Source: Paenibacillus agilis (lineage in GTDB: Bacteria > Bacillota > Bacilli > Paenibacillales > Paenibacillaceae). Taken from it: a DNA stretch of 64,000 bases. The notes beneath the pieces were generated by a model, which saw only the letters and a program-made list of their open reading frames with translations, searched no databases and was not told where the DNA came from. The DNA lies in contig NZ_VNJK01000001.1 of the NCBI RefSeq assembly GCF_007786455.1, positions 372,001 through 436,000 of the forward strand. The letters run 5' to 3'. This document shows positions 1-8,976 of this stretch, piece by piece. Positions within the stretch are counted from its first letter, which is position 1. Each line of letters starts with the position of its first letter. Both the position numbers and the translations under genes were made by a program.

Positions 1-834
1 GTCGTGCTTGTGCACGGTTCTGGTCAGCATGATAGGGACGAGTCGCATGGTGCTAGTAAAATATTACGTGATCTGTCAATTGGGCTAGCACAGCAAGGCG
101 TCGCTACCGTACGCTATGTGAAGCGGACTCGTGAATATCCAAATCAAGCTGCGGGCGCACCAGACTATACGGTCATGCAAGAGACAGTAGCTGATGCAGT
201 CTATGCAGCGAATTGGGCAGCGCAAGATAAACGTATCGATAAAGCAAATGTGTACGTGTTTGGACATAGCCAAGGCGGAATGCTTGTCCCACGTATTTTG
301 GACAACGATAAACACAAAACCATTCGCGGCGCTATTGTTGCGGCTGGACCTGCAGGTCCGATTGAGGACTTGATTTTGGAACAGATGGAAGGCAGTTTGA
401 AGCGAGCGAAGGATAGAAAACAACCGCAAGCCGTCATTTCTCAGTTGGAAGGACAAGTTGCAGGATTTAAGCAATTCCTGAAAATAATTAAAGATGAGAA
501 GTATAGCATAGACAAGTTACCGCCGAACTTCCCGATGGCGAAGTGGTGGATGGATTTCCGCAACACCTATGCGGCTGAAGCAGCAAAGAAACAAACTACA
601 CCGCTCTTTGTCATTCAAGGGGACAACGATTTCCAAGTTGATAAATCGCATCTAGATGTATGGAAGAAGGAATTGACGCAGCGCAACAACGTTGAGTACA
701 AACTGTATCCAAAGCTGAACCATTTCTTCATTCCTAGCGAGCAGCCGTCTACGGGAGCAGAGTATTTTACCCCAGGCAACGTGCCGCTTGAAGTGGCAGA
801 AGATGTAGCGAAGTGGATTAAAGCCCAAAAATAA
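1..834 (+). CDS. Alpha/beta hydrolase, 5' end cut off by the window edge
   Basis: Carboxyl-ester-type serine hydrolase; substrate unknown. The reading frame is open from base 1, so the true start lies upstream. Counting from the GTG at base 4, it shows an HGSG oxyanion-type motif at residues 4-7, the nucleophile elbow GHSQGG with Ser89, the acid in QGDND (Asp207) and a catalytic His240 in LNHFF, in the normal order of the fold. The insertion between residues 115 and 185 is a lid-like helical region. A rho-independent terminator follows about 35 bases after the stop. Family members of this type often carry an N-terminal DUF3887-like domain, which cannot be checked here. Confidence 0.85.
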   Translation, partial: VVLVHGSGQHDRDESHGASKILRDLSIGLAQQGVATVRYVKRTREYPNQAAGAPDYTVMQETVADAVYAANWAAQDKRIDKANVYVFGHSQGGMLVPRILDNDKHKTIRGAIVAAGPAGPIEDLILEQMEGSLKRAKDRKQPQAVISQLEGQVAGFKQFLKIIKDEKYSIDKLPPNFPMAKWWMDFRNTYAAEAAKKQTTPLFVIQGDNDFQVDKSHLDVWKKELTQRNNVEYKLYPKLNHFFIPSEQPSTGAEYFTPGNVPLEVAEDVAKWIKAQK

Positions 835-867
835 GCAATTAGCAATAAATGTGTATAGGTGAAAAAT

Positions 868-915
868 AAAGACCGAGTACAAGGGAATTCGTTTATCCCC
901 GAACTCGGTCTTTTT
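868..915 (+). terminator. Rho-independent terminator after the hydrolase gene
   Basis: The arm AAAGACCGAGT (868-878) pairs with ACTCGGTCTTT (903-913) and is followed by further T residues. It closes the hydrolase transcript before the convergent anti-sigma gene. Confidence 0.8.
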
Positions 916-964
916 GCTGATTGTGCCCTGCTAATCAGCCAACAAGCTTAGCCCTATACATACA

Positions 965-1648
965 CTAATCTCTTATCGAATGATTTGACCTATTAGGAGC
1001 AAATTTAACAACTCCAGCGCTGTCGTTCTCATTGATACGAGGGCCAAAGCTGGATGGATACGCCGAACAATTTTCTAAAAATTGAACGGTCTGGCGGTCT
1101 GATCGAATGGTACGCAGCTTGACTACAGAAGCACTGTCATATTGCTGCAGCAATATTGATACATCTGGCCATTCACGGTTCAACCATCTGCCAGATTGAT
1201 TTTTAATTGGAATCGTCCTGCCTGCGCCGGGTACCTTACATACGTTTACGTCTTCTCGTGCTAGCTGGTTGCTAGTCATAACGGACAATGGCATATGTTC
1301 AGGAGAGGACTGTGATTGTGTCCAGCCAATCGAAATAACAACCAGTAATGCAGCAGCTCCTACTGCGGACATCATCTTGAATCGATGCTGACGCAATAAA
1401 GCGGGCATTTTTTTGTACAGCCAAAACTTCCACTTCAATCTAGTTTGCAAACGTTCAGGGACAGGTGAATGCGGTGTATGTTCATTTTGAGCCCCATGCA
1501 ATATGCCTTTCCATTCCTGATGCAGCTCACGGCATGCTGGACATGTCTGTATATGTGCTCGACATTGCGCTGAACGGTCTGCAGGCAATTGGCCGAGAAT
1601 ATCGTCGATCACTTCTTGTTCTGTCAATCTACAAGTACATTCATTCAT
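965..1648 (-). CDS. Anti-sigma factor, zinc-finger (HC2) type, membrane-anchored
   Basis: Likely anti-sigma factor for the ECF sigma gene directly upstream. The N-terminus carries the zinc-binding anti-sigma signature His32-x3-Cys36-x2-Cys39 (start-corrected numbering), followed by a cytoplasmic linker, one membrane helix at about residues 91-110 and an extracytoplasmic C-terminal part of about 115 residues. I choose the ATG at 1648 because GGAGGAG lies 7 bases upstream; the longer frame to 1672 has no ribosome binding site. The start overlaps the sigma-factor stop (shared ATGAATGA), which suggests translational coupling. The ectodomain has no fold I recognise, so the signal it senses is unknown. 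Confidence 0.8.
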   Translation of the reverse strand: MNECTCRLTEQEVIDDILGQLPADRSAQCRAHIQTCPACRELHQEWKGILHGAQNEHTPHSPVPERLQTRLKWKFWLYKKMPALLRQHRFKMMSAVGAAALLVVISIGWTQSQSSPEHMPLSVMTSNQLAREDVNVCKVPGAGRTIPIKNQSGRWLNREWPDVSILLQQYDSASVVKLRTIRSDRQTVQFLENCSAYPSSFGPRINENDSAGVVKFAPNRSNHSIRD

Positions 1649-2237
1649 GTTTGCGCTCCTCCTTTGATGCACTGCCTAATGGATTGCCGTTCCAATGCTT
1701 GCGTATATTTTGAATGCCGTAGCGAATTAATGACTTAACTGTACCTAATGGGTAGTTCATCTTTTGGGCAATTTGCTGCTGAGTTTGTGATTTGTAATAG
1801 AATCCAATTAATGTATCTCTTTGCGTTTTCGGTATTTGTTGAATGGCTTCGTATAAATGTTCTTCATCCAGTCGTCGGATGACTCGTTCCTCGGGAGTTA
1901 TTGACTCTATTGCTGTTGGCATGTCCGTCCATGCATCCTCGCATATCGTCCTCTTTTGGCGCCTCATCCGATCCAAGCAGCGGCTGCGCGTCTTGACGGC
2001 AAGCCAAGCTTCCAATGAACCTCTCTTTGAATCGAATTGCTCCGCTTTGCGAAACGCCTCGAGAAATACATCGTGGCAAATATCCTCTGCCTCCATCCGA
2101 TCGTTCATCATTTTAAGGGCAATATGAAAAACCAGAGACGAGTATTGCTCATAAAATTGTTCAAATGCATCCATAGAGCCCTCATTTAACTCATGGAGCA
2201 GTCTAGGTGCATTAGTATTATTTTTTATTGTCCTCAC
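1641..2237 (-). CDS. ECF-family RNA polymerase sigma factor
   Basis: Extracytoplasmic-function sigma factor of about 198 residues. Region 2 is visible as the helix with AEDICHDVFLEAFRKAEQFD (residues about 51-70), and region 4 as the C-terminal helix-turn-helix containing TQQQIAQKMNYPLGTVKSLI. The residues in between match the short ECF linker. The gene overlaps the start of the anti-sigma gene by 8 bases, the usual sigma/anti-sigma arrangement. The start is uncertain: GTG at 2237 has only a weak upstream AGAG, while the ATG at 2174 (protein starting MDAFEQF) has GAGGG just ahead but would trim the N-terminus. Confidence 0.88.
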   Translation of the reverse strand: MRTIKNNTNAPRLLHELNEGSMDAFEQFYEQYSSLVFHIALKMMNDRMEAEDICHDVFLEAFRKAEQFDSKRGSLEAWLAVKTRSRCLDRMRRQKRTICEDAWTDMPTAIESITPEERVIRRLDEEHLYEAIQQIPKTQRDTLIGFYYKSQTQQQIAQKMNYPLGTVKSLIRYGIQNIRKHWNGNPLGSASKEERKHE

Positions 2238-2453
2238 CTCTAACTTGAATTAGAAAAATGGCTGTGAATCTATGAGAAATCTATATGAATTCAATAAGTC
2301 TAGAATATCAATATAGATCTAATTTTTAATAAAAAGTATGGTTTTTCATGAATTTCACCTGGTTTTAAGTGAATTTTTATCTATATTTAATAAATCCATT
2401 TGCCCTCCTCGTGCGTAGTTGGAGTGATAACAATGATGGGAGAGGGTACGAGC

Positions 2454-3608
2454 ATGCAAAAAAAATGGATGATCGCATTCAGCTTGATGCTTACATTGAT
2501 GATGGGAACGTTAGTCGGAGGGGGATATAGCGCCTATGCTGCCAGCGGGGTTGTACTGTATACACCGTATACGAATATTTCGGTTACGCCTGGTGAATCG
2601 ATTTCCTATTCGGTCGATGTGTTAAACAATACGAGTGATGTACAAAATGTAGCGCTCTCGCTAGAAGGCGTTCCGAAAGAGTGGAAAGCAGAACTAACTT
2701 CTGGTGGTTGGGCAATTAAGCAAATTGGTGTAAAACCTGACAGTGAACAAAATTTGAATCTCCAAATCGATGTTCCACTGGCAGTGGAAAAAGGCACATA
2801 CAACTTTACGTTGAAGGCCAACGGTCACTCATCTTTACCATTGAGCATTAACGTAACGGAGCAAGGTACGTACAAAACAGAGCTAACGACAGAGCAACCA
2901 AATTTGCAAGGAGATGCCAGCTCTGCTTTTGACTACACACTTACGTTGAAAAATAGAACGGCAAATGACCAGCAATATGCGCTTTCGGGTGCTGCGCCAC
3001 GAGGCTGGACAGTTTCCTTTTTGAGCGGCGGGCAAAGTGTTACCTCTGTAGAAGTAGCGGCAAATTCAACTGCCGATATTAATGTGTCGGTCAAGCCTCC
3101 GGCAGAAGTGAAGGAAGGCAGCTACAAAATCCCTGTAAAGGCGGCGACGAACTCGACATCGGCAGAAGCTGAGCTGGAAGCAGTAATTACAGGCACGTAT
3201 GGACTGAAATTGACGACACCAAGTGGGCTGCTAAGCACGGACATAACGGCAGGGAAAGAAAAGAAGCTGGAACTTCAAGTTACGAACACAGGAACGGCAG
3301 TATTAAAAGATATCGAGCTTTCTCCTACGACGCCAGTAGATTGGGAAGTTACCTTTGATGAGGACAAAATCGCTAGCTTGGAGCCGGGACAATCAGCTAA
3401 TGTAACGGCAACGGTCAAAGCGGATGATAAGTCGATTTCTGGTGATTACCAGCTTGATCTTCATGCAAAAACACCTGAGTCCAATTCTTCTGTACAGTTC
3501 CGAATGACCGTAAAAACGTCGATGCTGTGGGGATGGATAGGTGTACTCATCATTGCTGGTGTCATTGGAGGCATGTTTTATATTTTCCGTAAATACGGGA
3601 GGAGGTAA
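2454..3608 (+). CDS. Secreted, membrane-anchored NEW3-domain protein of an ABC exporter operon
   Basis: Exported protein of 384 residues. It has a cleavable-type signal peptide (MQKKW, hydrophobic core, YAAS end), then about 300 residues of repeated beta-sandwich of the NEW3 (alpha-galactosidase-associated, COG1470-like) kind, with recurring phrases such as VTPGESISYSVDV and LEPGQSANVTATV. One C-terminal membrane helix follows, ending in a short basic tail. I take ATG 2454, which has GGGAGAGGG upstream, rather than the earlier in-frame codon at 2400. The stop lies 2 bases before an ABC ATPase, so the three genes to 5687 form one operon. Role inferred: extracytoplasmic partner of the transporter; substrate unknown. 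Confidence 0.8.
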   Translation: MQKKWMIAFSLMLTLMMGTLVGGGYSAYAASGVVLYTPYTNISVTPGESISYSVDVLNNTSDVQNVALSLEGVPKEWKAELTSGGWAIKQIGVKPDSEQNLNLQIDVPLAVEKGTYNFTLKANGHSSLPLSINVTEQGTYKTELTTEQPNLQGDASSAFDYTLTLKNRTANDQQYALSGAAPRGWTVSFLSGGQSVTSVEVAANSTADINVSVKPPAEVKEGSYKIPVKAATNSTSAEAELEAVITGTYGLKLTTPSGLLSTDITAGKEKKLELQVTNTGTAVLKDIELSPTTPVDWEVTFDEDKIASLEPGQSANVTATVKADDKSISGDYQLDLHAKTPESNSSVQFRMTVKTSMLWGWIGVLIIAGVIGGMFYIFRKYGRR

Positions 3609-3610
3609 GC

Positions 3611-4645
3611 GTGGAACAGTCAACTAACATGCAAATGGATGATGTGTTGGATACGAAGCTTGATACAGCTGAAATGAAGCAACCTATTATTTCAATCAAA
3701 GATTTGACGAAAATGTACGATGAGCATGTTGCCGTGAATCAATTGTCGTTATCCATACAAGAAGGAGAAATATTCGGGCTGCTTGGCCCGAATGGAGCGG
3801 GTAAATCAACGACTATTTTGATGATGCTGGGTCTTACCGAGCCGACTTCGGGAACGGTTCGTGTGTGTGGGCTTGATTCGGTCAGACAGCCGATTGCGGT
3901 AAAGAGAAGAGTTGGGTATTTACCCGATGATATTGGGTTTTACGAAGATATGACAGGCTACGATAACCTAATGTATACGGCAAGGCTGAATCGAATTCCA
4001 GAACTGGAAGCGAGACAGCGAGTAGACGTTATGCTGCAGCGTGTAGGCTTATCTGAGGCGGCTATGAAGAAAGCGAGCACGTATTCACGCGGCATGAGGC
4101 AGCGCCTCGGGTTGGCGGAAGTGCTGCTTAAGAAGCCCGAGGTCATTATTTTGGATGAGCCTACCCTTGGACTTGATCCCGAAGGGGTGCGTGAGCTGCT
4201 GCTATTAATTAAGGCGTTAAGCCGTGACGAAGGCATTACGGTACTGTTGTCCTCACACCATTTGCATCAAGTGCAGCAAATTTGTGATCGGGTTGGCATT
4301 TTCGTAAAAGGGGAGCTGCTTGTTGAAGGGGATGTCCCGTCTTTAGCCAAAGGGCTATACCTTGAAGAAGCTCTTACGTTAGAAGTTGGTGTAAAGCCGA
4401 TTGATAATGAACTTATCGAAAAATTGCGTAGTCTGCCTGGAGTTGTCAGGGTGGATGAACAGGACGGACTGTTACAGATCGGATGCAAAGAAGATATTTC
4501 TTCGGAGTTATCGCGCATCCTGATTGAGTCTGGATGTTCTTTGTTCCATTTACAAATGAAACAGTATGGCTTGGATGAGATTTATCATCGTTATTTCGAA
4601 GGGGGGGAGCCGAATGCAGGAGAAATTAAGCGGAATACTCCGTAA
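3611..4645 (+). CDS. ABC transporter ATP-binding protein (ABC-2 exporter type)
   Basis: Energises the permease encoded next. Walker A GPNGAGKST at residues 59-67, Q-loop region, signature YSRGMRQRL at 158-166 (SRGMR rather than SGGQ, as in ABC-2 exporters), Walker B VIILDEP with Asp182-Glu183, and an H-loop in SSHH. About 100 residues after the nucleotide-binding domain resemble the DUF4162-type C-terminal extension. Starts with GTG, preceded by GGGAGGAGG located in the end of the previous gene. Its last 32 bases overlap the permease start, which indicates coupled translation. Confidence 0.92.
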   Translation: MEQSTNMQMDDVLDTKLDTAEMKQPIISIKDLTKMYDEHVAVNQLSLSIQEGEIFGLLGPNGAGKSTTILMMLGLTEPTSGTVRVCGLDSVRQPIAVKRRVGYLPDDIGFYEDMTGYDNLMYTARLNRIPELEARQRVDVMLQRVGLSEAAMKKASTYSRGMRQRLGLAEVLLKKPEVIILDEPTLGLDPEGVRELLLLIKALSRDEGITVLLSSHHLHQVQQICDRVGIFVKGELLVEGDVPSLAKGLYLEEALTLEVGVKPIDNELIEKLRSLPGVVRVDEQDGLLQIGCKEDISSELSRILIESGCSLFHLQMKQYGLDEIYHRYFEGGEPNAGEIKRNTP

Positions 4646-5687
4646 AACAGCACAAGTATTTTCTGGCGGTGGACGGGGCGTGATGTCCTCTATGTCTGCT
4701 GCATATACGGGATCTACAGCTGCTGCGTCGAGAACTGGACCTCATCCTTTCTGGATTATCGTTCGCAAGGAAATGTCTGATATTATGCTGAGTTGGCGCT
4801 ATGTTATCTTGCTCGCTTTAATGCTGCTTACGTGCGGAGCATCGCTCTATACGGCCATTTCGAGCATTAAGACAGCTGTACCAACAGGTGAGGCGGTAGA
4901 TTCATTTCTGTTCTTGCGTCTATTTACGCTGTCTGACGGAACGATTCCATCCTTCATTACGTTTGTGGGCTTTTTAGGGCCGCTGATCGGGATTGCGCTT
5001 GGCTTTGATGCGGTCAATTCAGAGCGCAATAAAGGGACGTTATCGCGTATGATGGCCCAGCCGATACACCGTGATTATGTCATTAACGCTAAGTTTGTAG
5101 CGGGCATCAGTGTCATTGGGATTTTATTTTTCGCACTTGGTCTGCTTATTATGGGGCTTGGATTGTTGACGCTTGGCATCCCACCAACATTTGAAGAATT
5201 TTTACGTATGATCTTTTTCTTGATGCTAAGTGTCGTCTATATTGCGTTCTGGTTGAATTTATCGATTGTATTTTCGGTACGATTCCGGCAACCAGCTACG
5301 TCGGCATTGTCGTGTATTGCGCTGTGGATATTCTTCAGCATGTTCTACACGATGATTATCGAAATGATTGCGAAAGGGATTGCGCCTGTCAATCCGACTC
5401 ATATGGATCAATTGGTGAATTATCAGCAGACGGTTCAATTTTTGATGCGACTATCACCTGGCCACTTGTTCAATGAAGCAACGCTGACCCTGCTTATGCC
5501 GGAAGTGCGCACCTTGAGCTTGTTTGTGCCGCCAGAGCAGACCTATGGTGCGCTGCCTAGCCCGCTATCAGTCGGACAAAGCCTTCTGCTCGTATGGCCG
5601 CAGCTAACGGGCTTGATTGCTGCTGTATTGGTTTGCTTTATGGCAGCGTATATGATGTTTATGCGTCAGGAAATTCGTTCTCGTTAA
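4614..5687 (+). CDS. ABC-2 family permease
   Basis: Membrane component of the exporter, 357 residues. After a basic, Ser/Gly-rich N-terminus there is a first membrane helix (about residues 55-75), a large extracytoplasmic loop, and a cluster of five hydrophobic helices, with a final helix at the C-terminus ending MFMRQEIRSR. The segment DAVNSERNKGTLSRMMAQPI is the typical ABC-2 coupling region (E-R-x-x-G-T-L). ATG 4614 is chosen over the longer frame because GGGGGGGAG lies 4 bases before it. Cargo cannot be told from sequence. Confidence 0.88.
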   Translation: MQEKLSGILRKTAQVFSGGGRGVMSSMSAAYTGSTAAASRTGPHPFWIIVRKEMSDIMLSWRYVILLALMLLTCGASLYTAISSIKTAVPTGEAVDSFLFLRLFTLSDGTIPSFITFVGFLGPLIGIALGFDAVNSERNKGTLSRMMAQPIHRDYVINAKFVAGISVIGILFFALGLLIMGLGLLTLGIPPTFEEFLRMIFFLMLSVVYIAFWLNLSIVFSVRFRQPATSALSCIALWIFFSMFYTMIIEMIAKGIAPVNPTHMDQLVNYQQTVQFLMRLSPGHLFNEATLTLLMPEVRTLSLFVPPEQTYGALPSPLSVGQSLLLVWPQLTGLIAAVLVCFMAAYMMFMRQEIRSR

Positions 5688-5761
5688 TTTTATATTCGTA
5701 TGTGGGAGGTATGAGGCGGGGGGCGACCTGCAAGCAACTACAGCTTATTGACTAATCATTG

Positions 5762-5809
5762 AGGCACTATTATTGAGTACAACTTCATAGTTGGCTCGTG
5801 ATAGTGCCT
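5762..5809 (+). terminator. Large composite hairpin, probable terminator of the ABC exporter operon
   Basis: Outer arms AGGCACTAT (5762-5770) and ATAGTGCCT (5801-5809) pair perfectly. Inside lies a second helix, GAG-TA-CAACT pairing with AGTTG-G-CTC around a TCAT loop. The downstream T-run is weak, so termination may be inefficient, or the hairpin may protect an RNA end. Confidence 0.5.
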
Positions 5810-5911
5810 TATACACGTTTTACATGGTTTACGTGGCGATTGCCCGGTGATGAGGAGTTGCTTTCAGTAAGTTGCATTAGATGCAAGCTCTCTTGACTTA
5901 AATTAAAGACA

Positions 5912-6136
5912 AAAGTGCAGGTATTTATTCGGTAAATCTGCTTATTTGGGATATTTTCCGCAAAACTGCATTTATTTTAGCCTCTTTTTCCATTTCAATC
6001 GATAATCGAGAAAATTAACTGCACATTTGTCCGGATTTATTGCGAAATGGTGATTTCTAAATTAAATAACTGCATATTTGTCCATACGATCATTATTCGC
6101 ACATTAGCTTGTCATGCATGTCTGCATATTTGGCCA
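5912..6136 (+). repeat. Intergenic direct repeats at about 52-bp spacing
   Basis: Five imperfect units are centred on TGCA followed by A/T-rich bases; the last three contain ACTGCACATTTGTCC, ACTGCATATTTGTCC and TCTGCATATTTGGCC. The TGCA cores are 51-53 bases apart. The last unit is about 90 bases before the lipoprotein start, so a regulatory role is possible but not shown. Confidence 0.55.
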
Positions 6137-6213
6137 AGTTCCCTCATAGACATGTTAGCAGATGGAAGCCGTTACGAGGCAAAATCATATTCAATGTCAG
6201 AGGGGATGATCTC

Positions 6214-7638
6214 ATGCGTCGGATCTCATGGGTATTGGCCATAGTGTTGAGCTGTGCGCTATTTTTGGCTGGTTGCGGTCAGAAGGATGCAACGTCAGTG
6301 GTCAAGGACTTGGATCAAAAGATGAGCAAGTTGGAAAGTTATGCGGGTATCGGAACGATGACGTTGTACTCGGGCCAGCAGCCCTTGGAGTATCAAGTGG
6401 AAGTGTGGTACCAGAATCCATCATACTATCGAATTGAGCTGAAGAATGCCAAGAAAGACGTCACACAGATCGTACTGCGCAATGATGAAGGAGTATTTGT
6501 GTTGACACCAAGCTTGAAGAAGAGCTTCCGCTTCCAAAGCGACTGGCCGGATAATCAAGGCCAAGTTTACTTATATCAGACGCTAATTCATAGCATTTTA
6601 GCGGATAAGGCTCCGCAGTTCACAAAGGATGGCGACAACTTCGTATTTGAAGTTGCGGCTAACTATCAGACAGATTCACTCGTAAGGCAGAAGATCTGGT
6701 TAGATCAGCAGAGCTATGCACCGAAGCAAGTTCAAGTAACGGATGCAGAGTCTCGTGTTGTTGTGGAGATGAAGTTCAAGCAGTTTGATTTCAGCAAAAA
6801 GTTTGAGAAAGACGCATTCGATATGCAGCGCAATATGACGGCGAGTGCCAATATTGATCCGCAGCCGCAAGCTCAGAATGAGCAGTCATCTGATGCCAAA
6901 GCTACAACAACAGATCCATCATCTGCGCCTGCATCTGCAGGAGCTGTAACGGAAACACCAGCCGCAGATGGTGATGCTAAAACACCAGAAAATACTGCTG
7001 TAGACGGTAGTTATAAGGCATCAGCCAATACGGATACGAATAGTAATACCGAGACCCCGGTGGATGCTGTTAACAATGGTAATGATAATTCAGCTGAGAC
7101 ACCAGCGAATAATGCTGCAGATGGTGCAGAACAAACGCCTGCTGCCACAACTTCAGAAGCATCTGACCACAAGTCTCATGAGTCCAAGTCGCCTGAAACC
7201 GCTCCAACGGGCAATACAGCAGGTAATGAGCAAGCTCCTGCAGCAGGTGAACAGCCTAATACGGATGATAGCGGTGGTCAAGATCAAGGAGGCCCGCTTG
7301 GCCCATTTGGATTTATTGAGCCGACTTATGCACCGACAGGTGTTGAGCTAGGCGAACGAGTTGAGCTGCCAAATAGCCAATCTCATGCGGTCATGCTGCG
7401 TTATGAGGGAACTTACACGTATTCCATTATGGAAGAGCGCCCTGAAGATGTTGAGGTTGGTATTGGTTATTCGGAGGGTGTCAATCTAGGATTTACAGTT
7501 GCTCATCTAGTTGGTGAGGAGCAAAAGTCAATGACGTGGTTATATGATGGCATTAAGTATCGCATTACTTCAGGAGATTTGCCGCTCACTGAGATGATTA
7601 AAATCGCCCAGTCGATGGTTGATCAACCTGGGAAATAG
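6214..7638 (+). CDS. ydcC: YdcC/GerS-like LolA-fold lipoprotein with a low-complexity insert
   Basis: Membrane lipoprotein of 474 residues. The signal peptide ends in the lipobox LAGC (Cys21). Residues about 25-225 look like the LolA-type half-barrel of the outer-membrane lipoprotein-sorting family found in Gram-positive YdcC and clostridial GerS. Residues about 385-474 form a DUF4367-like C-terminal part. Between them sits about 150 residues very rich in Ala, Thr, Asn, Asp, Glu and Pro, which I do not expect in YdcC. ATG 6214 has AGGGG upstream. The gene precedes alr, as ydcC does in Bacillus and gerS does next to alr2 in Clostridioides difficile. Role inferred: envelope or spore-cortex related. 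Confidence 0.8.
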   Translation: MRRISWVLAIVLSCALFLAGCGQKDATSVVKDLDQKMSKLESYAGIGTMTLYSGQQPLEYQVEVWYQNPSYYRIELKNAKKDVTQIVLRNDEGVFVLTPSLKKSFRFQSDWPDNQGQVYLYQTLIHSILADKAPQFTKDGDNFVFEVAANYQTDSLVRQKIWLDQQSYAPKQVQVTDAESRVVVEMKFKQFDFSKKFEKDAFDMQRNMTASANIDPQPQAQNEQSSDAKATTTDPSSAPASAGAVTETPAADGDAKTPENTAVDGSYKASANTDTNSNTETPVDAVNNGNDNSAETPANNAADGAEQTPAATTSEASDHKSHESKSPETAPTGNTAGNEQAPAAGEQPNTDDSGGQDQGGPLGPFGFIEPTYAPTGVELGERVELPNSQSHAVMLRYEGTYTYSIMEERPEDVEVGIGYSEGVNLGFTVAHLVGEEQKSMTWLYDGIKYRITSGDLPLTEMIKIAQSMVDQPGK

Positions 7639-7782
7639 GTTGGATTCTCGACATTTTGTGAAAAATAGGATCATTTTTCCGCACTATACTGCCGCTACAC
7701 TGCGTTGACAGGCTACCGGACACCATTTAACATAAGTTTGTTGACGATTGAGCGGCAATATGGAACGGAGAAGGTGACACTA

Positions 7783-8976
7783 ATGGAATCATACTATCGT
7801 CCTACACGAATCGAGCTTTCTTTAGATGCGCTCGAGCATAATATACAAGCTTTTCGCAGCATGATCCCGGAAGAGACGAAGCTTGGCCTGTGTGTCAAAG
7901 CAAATGCCTATGGTCATGGTGCCGTCGAAATTGCTAAAGCAGCAGAGCAGATAGGTGCAGATTATTTCAACGTTGCATTCATAGATGAAGCGATCCAATT
8001 GAGACAGGCGGGTATTGTGACGCCGATTCTCGTGTTGGGCTATACGCCGCCGGAAGCTATTCCGACGGCGTTCTGCCATCATATTAGCATTAACGTATAT
8101 TCTGAAGACGTATTGGAAGCACTTGAGCAGCGAGCTCCTGCCTTGTCAGCGGCCAATGATGGACATCGTTTGAGCGTCCATGTCAAAATCGATTCCGGAA
8201 TGGGTAGGCTTGGATTGCGTTCACCTGATGAAGCGGTTGCCTTTATGAGCCGTTTATCTCGCATTGAGGGTGTAGAAGTAGAAGGGTTATTTACTCACTT
8301 TGCTACTGCGGATGAGGCAGATAAAACGTATACCAATATGCAGGTAGAGCGATTCCAGACTGTGGTGCAAGCTTTGAAGCAGCACCAGCTATGTCCGCCA
8401 GTGATTCACTTGAGCAATAGTGCAGGAACCATTGATCTGCCAGAGTGTGCAGTGAATATGGTGCGTGTTGGTATCAGCATGTATGGGCTGTATCCTTCTG
8501 AAGAGGTCAATAAGACAGCTGTTTCCTTACAGCCTGTTATGTCTTGGAAAACTAAAGTTGTTCACGTGAAGCAGCTTCCTGCTGGTGAAGGGGTCAGCTA
8601 CGGCACAAAATATTTCACAACAGAAGACGAATGGATCGCGACGATTCCTGTCGGTTACGCGGATGGATATTCACGCATGCTCAGCGGCAAAGCTGAAATG
8701 CTAATCCGCGGCAAGCGAGTTCCTGTTATTGGCCGAATTTGTATGGATCAATGCATGGTCTCTCTTGCTCCGCTTGGTGAAGAAGCGGCTGATATGGGTG
8801 TAGGGGAAGAAGTCGTATTGATAGGAAAACAGCAAGATGCTTGTATTTCCACAGAAGAGGTTGCGGATAAGCTCGGCACGATTAATTACGAGGTTATTTG
8901 CAAGCTTGCGCATCGAATTCCGCGCATCTATGTGAAACAGCATGGAACTAGCATCGTATATAATCCTTTATTGTGA
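7783..8976 (+). CDS. alr: Alanine racemase
   Basis: PLP-dependent racemase that interconverts L- and D-alanine for peptidoglycan; 397 residues, normal for the family. The PLP lysine is Lys39 in VKANAYGHG, and the second catalytic base is Tyr273 in GVSYGTKY. The C-terminal beta domain with RICMDQCMV is present. The start is the ATG at 7783 with GGAGAAGGTG upstream, giving MESYYRPTRIEL as in Bacillus Alr; the longer frame from 7705 lacks a ribosome binding site. It lies between the YdcC-like gene and the EndoAI/EndoA pair, as in B. subtilis. Confidence 0.97.
   Translation: MESYYRPTRIELSLDALEHNIQAFRSMIPEETKLGLCVKANAYGHGAVEIAKAAEQIGADYFNVAFIDEAIQLRQAGIVTPILVLGYTPPEAIPTAFCHHISINVYSEDVLEALEQRAPALSAANDGHRLSVHVKIDSGMGRLGLRSPDEAVAFMSRLSRIEGVEVEGLFTHFATADEADKTYTNMQVERFQTVVQALKQHQLCPPVIHLSNSAGTIDLPECAVNMVRVGISMYGLYPSEEVNKTAVSLQPVMSWKTKVVHVKQLPAGEGVSYGTKYFTTEDEWIATIPVGYADGYSRMLSGKAEMLIRGKRVPVIGRICMDQCMVSLAPLGEEAADMGVGEEVVLIGKQQDACISTEEVADKLGTINYEVICKLAHRIPRIYVKQHGTSIVYNPLL

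Larger units (their letters stand above)
5688..6213 (+). other. Gene-free interval with a long hairpin and about 52-bp spaced repeats
   Basis: No convincing coding sequence. It holds a strong composite hairpin (5762-5809) and then AT-rich DNA with a recurring ACTGCA-x-ATTTGTCC-like motif whose TGCA cores start at 5916, 5967, 6020, 6071 and 6123 (steps 51, 53, 51, 52). A short upstream frame across 6047-6244 is not supported by a ribosome binding site or protein-like composition. Confidence 0.6.

Noticed and set aside
6047-6244. Short frame upstream of the lipoprotein gene
   Set aside because: It runs through the intergenic repeats, overlaps the lipoprotein start out of frame and has no ribosome binding site.
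7064-7351. Frame of 95 codons inside the lipoprotein low-complexity region
   Set aside because: It is a shifted reading of the repetitive Ala/Thr/Asn codons and has no independent start signal.
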